64,000 nt of DNA, from the NCBI GenBank assembly GCA_023091735.1, contig JALKBU010000108.1:1-64000 (forward strand), in the 5' to 3' direction. The notes beneath the pieces were generated by a model that saw only the letters and a list, made by a program, of their open reading frames with translations, ran no database searches and was not told the DNA's origin. Within the stretch, counting starts at the first letter, position 1. Each line of letters starts with the position of its first letter. This DNA comes from Trichomonas tenax (lineage: Eukaryota > Parabasalia > Trichomonadida > Trichomonadidae). Below are positions 59,639 to 64,000 of the stretch, one piece after another. Made by a program: the position numbers and the translations under genes.

Positions 59639-60093
59639 AAAAAAATTTAATCAACAAACTGTTTTTATTTCATCTGACATGTAAATTGTATCGTGACAGA
59701 ATGTAATGATCTTTAATACACTATTCATTGAAACATTCTTTTGGACTCAGATATGGAAACGCAAACTCACTGTTCCCGAAATATGCCAATTTGATATGAA
59801 ATTAGAATATTACATCAAAATTAAAAATAAATATGATATTGGATAATAATTAAATATCAATAATTAAAATTTACATTGTATGTTTCCTATGCTACTATAC
59901 TTGCATACTTAACTGTTATAAATCTCTTACATTGAGATGATATTTTAAACTTTTATCACTCAGGTGTCATTCTTTATATTTAGAGATTTCAACCAAAATC
60001 AAACTATGTTACATATTATTCTGTATGGTAATTGATCTTTGCAGAATTCTTATTTTAATATTCAAATTGTTTTATTTAAATTCTGAATAAAAA
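59639..60093. other. AT-rich spacer with one motif copy
   Basis: Between the DPLxxY gene and the end of the GTPase relic. Apart from the motif at 59673 nothing is seen. Confidence 0.55.
59673..59685. promoter_or_regulatory. 13-bp motif 34 bp upstream of the DPLxxY gene
   Basis: TCTGACATGTAAA, a match at 12 of 13 positions, followed by a second GTGACAGAAT-type half site at about 59693. Confidence 0.5.
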
Positions 60094-61299
60094 TTAGGCA
60101 ATATAGCAATTAGGACCATCTTCATAAACAACAGTTGAATAAATAATAGGCCTTGGCATATCTTCTTCAGTAGAAGAACCTGGAACTTCACACCAATCTG
60201 AATATGAAACGTGTCCATCAAAATCAATGGTTTTATATCCGTATTCTTGCCATTTTCTTTTCTTGTATCCATTAATCTCTTCCTTTGATCGAGTTTCTTT
60301 TGTTTGCCGTTTGGAGCAATCATAAGAACGCGTCCTATTTTTGTATTCCCATCCGGATGTATAGGTAATCTTTCCAAGCTGGTGATTGTATGTTACATGG
60401 CGTATTTTGTCATAATATACTCTGTATCTTGAATTTCCAGAATAATCATATTCGCCACCCCAAACATGATTTTGCCCCTCCTCTTTTATTTCCTAGACTA
60501 GTTCGTCATATGATTTGAGCGCTCTCCAATCAGAATATGTACGAGCTCTCCCGTTATTTGGAATTTTAACTGTTGGCTGTCGATCGACAAATGTTTCGAA
60601 TTTCTTATTTCCAATAGTTTTGCATCCTTGGGAAACTTTATATTCTGTCTGAATTTCTTGCTTATATCCATATAAAGCATCGTAGACACTTTTTGTTAAT
60701 ACTGCATTCTTGGAAAATATGAAATCTCTGATGTCCTTTAATTCTTGCTCCATTCGCAGTTCGTTGTATTTTCTTGTGTGGACAAAGAACATTGGAATAT
60801 CTGATATATTGTTCACACATGAAATTGATTGGAGGTATTCGCGTACAGCTTGATTATAAGCAATTCTTTTCAAATCTTTTTTGCACTCTTTTGGACAGAA
60901 AGTGAATATGATGCAGAAGTGAGATAAAATATCATTAGTTTGAAATGCATCATAGACAAATTTAATGACATTCATGACTCCTTGTGAAAATCTGCATACT
61001 TTGTAATGGATTACTACAGCAACAACATTCACACCTGGTTTCCAATTCCTGAGGAACTTACCAAGCTTTTGAATTTGTTGATCTGTAATTGATTGACCAT
61101 CATTGAATCCTTTTGTATTAATTCCTATTAACTCTTTATTGCCAATCATTAAAGAGTGTGATTGTGAGTCCTTTGTGCAAGGCAATGGTTTCTCTGACTC
61201 TTCGAAAAATGTTGATCTGTTGCAGAACAAAATGAAATTTTGAACAGAGGATTTTCCGACTCCCATGTCGCCTATTGTTACTATTGAATATTGAGACAT
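60094..61299 (-). pseudogene. AIG1/GIMAP-type GTPase interrupted by an in-frame TAG
   Basis: The minus-strand ATG is at 61297-61299. The first 268 residues form an AIG1-like GTPase: P-loop GDMGVGKS at residues 10-17, and a G3-like INTKGFNDGQS where the usual DTxG Asp is Asn. TAG at 60493-60495 then stops translation, but the same frame continues open for another 132 codons to TAA at 60094-60096. That part encodes an aromatic, basic C-terminal region (HVWGGEYDYSG, KRKWQEYGYKTI) of the beta-rich type seen at the ends of trichomonad AIG1 proteins. No frameshift is needed. The gene is a pseudogene, is read through, or encodes a truncated protein. Trichomonads have many AIG1-like proteins of unknown role. 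Confidence 0.75.
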
Positions 61300-61595
61300 C
61301 TATCCCTTCGATCCTTTTCTAAAATGAAATGAAACACTTTTGAAACGAGTTGCATTGAAAAATTAATGGTGGATTATCTTTATGAATATCCAACAAAATT
61401 TTCAAAAAGTAAAAGAAAGCAGAATTCTTCATTGGCGCAATTCAATCAGATTTTATGATTATTGTGTTCTTTGAGCTGGTAAATTATAAAATTATTTTTA
61501 CATTAGCTTTAGCCAAAGCAATCACATTAATTCAAGATACTACGAAGAGATTTTATATATTATATTTCCATTTTTTTAATTTATTTATATATTTA

Positions 61596-61806
61596 GGGTG
61601 TCAAGAAAATACTTTAGCATCTCAAGATAGACATGTCATAACAAAAAAATAAAAACAGATATAGAATCTACAGCGATGATAGCCCCATTCATTTTTAATA
61701 TCTTTGCATGTTCTTTGGACATTGGTGAGAAAGACTCAATAAAATATTGTTCAACTGGTCCCATCCATCTCCTAACATGAGACGCTAAAGTATTTTCTCA
61801 ACACCC
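61596..61806. mobile_element. 211-bp MITE with 29-bp TIRs and TA duplication
   Basis: GGGTGTCAAGAAAATACTTT... at 61596-61624 is inverted at 61778-61806 with 26 of 29 bases identical. TA directly flanks both ends (61594-61595 and 61807-61808), the Tc1/mariner signature. The interior minus strand is open for about 40 codons (RWMGPVEQYFIESFSPMS...), perhaps a remnant of a longer element. The GGGTG terminus is shared with the element at 14030-15239. Confidence 0.85.
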
Positions 61807-62250
61807 TATGTATGTTTTTATCATTCAGCACCAAAATATCCACCACTTTCTTCTATGTTTCCTTGCAAAGTCGAAGGAGAGAGATTCTTGCAAATATTTA
61901 AAAAATATCTCAATAACTTCTTTCAAATATATATTTTTAATACATCATACATGCATACCTCAAAAATTGTAAATTACTCATTGATTTTGAAAACAAGTTG
62001 AAAGACTGATGAGATAACAGAAAATCACATATCATTTAAAATAACACAGATAATGATGAAAAATTTAAAATCATTCTTTATTGCTTCTATTCGATTCTCG
62101 TAAACATATATTAATTGAGAAACAGAATGTTACTGCAATTAATAGGAAATTTAATTCACACATCATCCTTGTTTTCTAGACATTACATGATTTTGAGAGA
62201 ATTTATTTTACGGGCAACTGGTAATATGTACTATTTGGTAATAATCAATA

Positions 62251-62286
62251 AATGTGAATGATTGATATAATATCATAATGATGATT
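62251..62286. repeat. Dispersed copy of the ankyrin-flanking minisatellite unit
   Basis: AATGTGAATGATTGAT followed by TATCATAATGATGAT matches the units at 50454-50725 over about 35 bp with a four-base difference in the middle. Confidence 0.6.
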
Positions 62287-63960
62287 GAATGTTATAATGA
62301 TTAATATCAGATATAAATGATTGCTGCAATAGAATAATAGTGTTCATGCGAGTTTGAATTACATGGATGAGCAAGTAATAGAGCCGCAATGACAATAAAT
62401 GAGGTTCTGCCTAGAATTGATGTGTTTTATATACATTGAAATTAGTATGCTAATTTACATATAAAGGATAAGTTTTAATTTCTGCATCAATATTCCAAAG
62501 AGTAGTTTGGTAGATGATCTATCTCAAGTAATATATGGTTACTATCTATATATTCTAGAAGAAACTTTTGCTGCATCAGCATTCATCCGTTAATTTAAGG
62601 TTACTCTTGAAGAATTATTGGTGGTAAATTTTGATTGCATTTCTTCTATAATTGACTTCAAATCTCATTTGATTTAAACTATAACATTAGAATTTGAAAT
62701 ATAAACAAGCAGTTGGGCTTCTATATCTTATAAACAAATGTTTTGCTTTAAATTTCACAATTATTCAAAATATCTCGTTTTTAGTACTAGATATATTACT
62801 TCAGATTTTGGAGTAACTATTATATTGCATACACTCAGTCTGTTATATTCATTTGCATTTTTTAATAGGTAATCAAATATAATTTTGTTAAATCACATTT
62901 AATCACTCCAATAATCATGCCATACATGCATGGAATATGTTTGCATATGATTATGTATACTAATCATGCTATATATACTTTGAATATTTATAATTTATTA
63001 TTTTGATGTACTGAGTAAAATGTAGATTACACAAAAGTTTTGCTTTTTAATTTGTGTTCAAAAGCAGGCAGTTCATTAACAATTTTGAAACTCAAAATTT
63101 GATATTTATGTTTTGCTCTAACTCGGATCATGGGCATGGCAATGCTTGATGTATTGTATCTAAATACCACCACCAAAGCTTGCATTATGATATTTAAGAA
63201 ATTTTCGAAAATGTTGAAATTAAGACTTGGCGAACGAGTATATGATTTTGTATCTCCATTTTATGAGTAATATAGTATTTGGTTCATGGCTTTAGAAGAT
63301 TCGATCAAAATGATTATTAAATGATGGCTGAGGTGTGAAAAAGTTATATCTGAAATCAACGCTGTCTTTGGTATTGAAATCTGATATTCCCGCTGATCAT
63401 CAGAAAATGTAATCAAATTTGATTTCTTGTTCATTCTTTTATCCGCTGGCTATAGACTATAATAGATTCAGTAAAAAGAATGGAAGCATTAAGGATCTCT
63501 AAAAACGATTGTTGAGTTTTCGCAAAACATATGAAAAGGAGTTTAGACACTTTTTGAAGAGAAAATTGTGCTGTGTAGACTGCTCATGTCTTTGTGAGAT
63601 TAAATCCACGATTTCACAGATGTGAAATGAATTTTGAAAAGTTAAATATTTCACTTCAAATTAGTGAAAAATGGATTTAGCATACCATGTTGAATATATT
63701 TTAATAATTTATTTCATTCTTAAATTTAAAAGCCTTAATTTTGTGAAATATGAATAAAGCATGGTATATGAGTTCTAAATTTTATATATTTGAGGCATTT
63801 TAAACATGAAAACTGACAATATTTCAATTTTATTAGCAGTTTTTCTCAAAATCCGTCAAAAATCAAACTCGTAATTTTGTTAAAAATGAACCACTAAAAG
63901 GAGTTATTGACAGGTGATTTACATTTCACAAAAACTAAAAAATAAAATTTATAAAAAATG

Positions 63961-64000
63961 TTCCCAGCGCGTCCTTTAGTCAGGATCGACAGCCATCCTG
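63961..64000. other. GC-rich hairpin block at the right edge
   Basis: CAGGAT at 63981-63986 pairs with ATCCTG at 63995-64000 inside a block of about 40 GC-rich bases that runs off the window. It may be the edge of an RNA gene, an element or a coding region; it cannot be identified. Confidence 0.3.

Larger units (their letters stand above)
61807..64000. other. Gene-free right end
   Basis: No convincing open frame. A copy of the minisatellite unit lies at 62251-62286. Just beyond, the minus strand at about 62345-62420 reads GRTSFIVIAALLLAHP, weakly ankyrin-like. GC-richer patches at about 63330-63400 look like decayed coding DNA. The last 40 bases form a GC-rich block. Confidence 0.5.

Overview
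The window looks like nuclear DNA of a parabasalid protist (a trichomonad, plausibly Tritrichomonas or a relative). This is inferred from gene content, not from a database match. The supporting signs are very long genes each read as one intact frame, very AT-rich intergenic DNA, Inr-like TCA(Y)T(W) sequences just before several ATGs, and family types typical of trichomonads: TKL-like kinases with helical flanks, multi-membrane PAS/cyclase-like proteins, AIG1-type GTPases, ankyrin proteins and BTB/F5-8C-type proteins. No rRNA, tRNA, CRISPR array or bacterial operon structure was seen.

Layout. 1-5 kb: a broken zinc-finger transposase-like fragment at the left edge, a small chromo-barrel/Tudor-knot protein behind E2F-like sites, a leucine-rich-repeat protein and a decayed kinase. 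7-15 kb: a small coiled-coil protein, a 1177-aa HEAT-type solenoid, a membrane-anchored phospholipase B-like hydrolase and a 1.2-kb element with 33-bp terminal inverted repeats. 15-31 kb: a tiny gene, a 2462-aa BEACH-WD40 protein, a DNase II and a polytopic PAS/cyclase-like protein. 31-43 kb: another solenoid, a frameshifted acyltransferase pseudogene and a 1645-aa IQ/Sfi1-like protein. 43-48 kb: a decayed discoidin-type gene, a short TEX264-like membrane protein and a condensin-II G2-like subunit, the last two divergent. 48-51 kb: a gene-poor stretch with ankyrin relics, two adjacent long hairpins and minisatellite units. 51-61 kb: a TKL-like kinase, a karyopherin, an unknown DPLxxY protein and an AIG1-type GTPase cut by one in-frame stop. 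61.6-64 kb: a 211-bp MITE with TA target duplication, then gene-free DNA.

Themes. Several products belong to the endolysosomal/autophagy sphere (phospholipase B-like, DNase II, BEACH-WD40, TEX264-like), and others to nuclear or chromosome biology (condensin G2, karyopherin, chromo-barrel protein). Genes lie on both strands without operons. The strongest unexplained signal is a 13-bp near-palindromic motif, consensus TTTACRTGWCAAA (or its reverse complement TTTGWCAYGTAAA), which recurs at least 20 times, counting diverged copies. I saw it only between genes, mostly within about 200 bp of start codons. The window also records heavy decay: about six pseudogenes or gene relics and two inverted-repeat elements.
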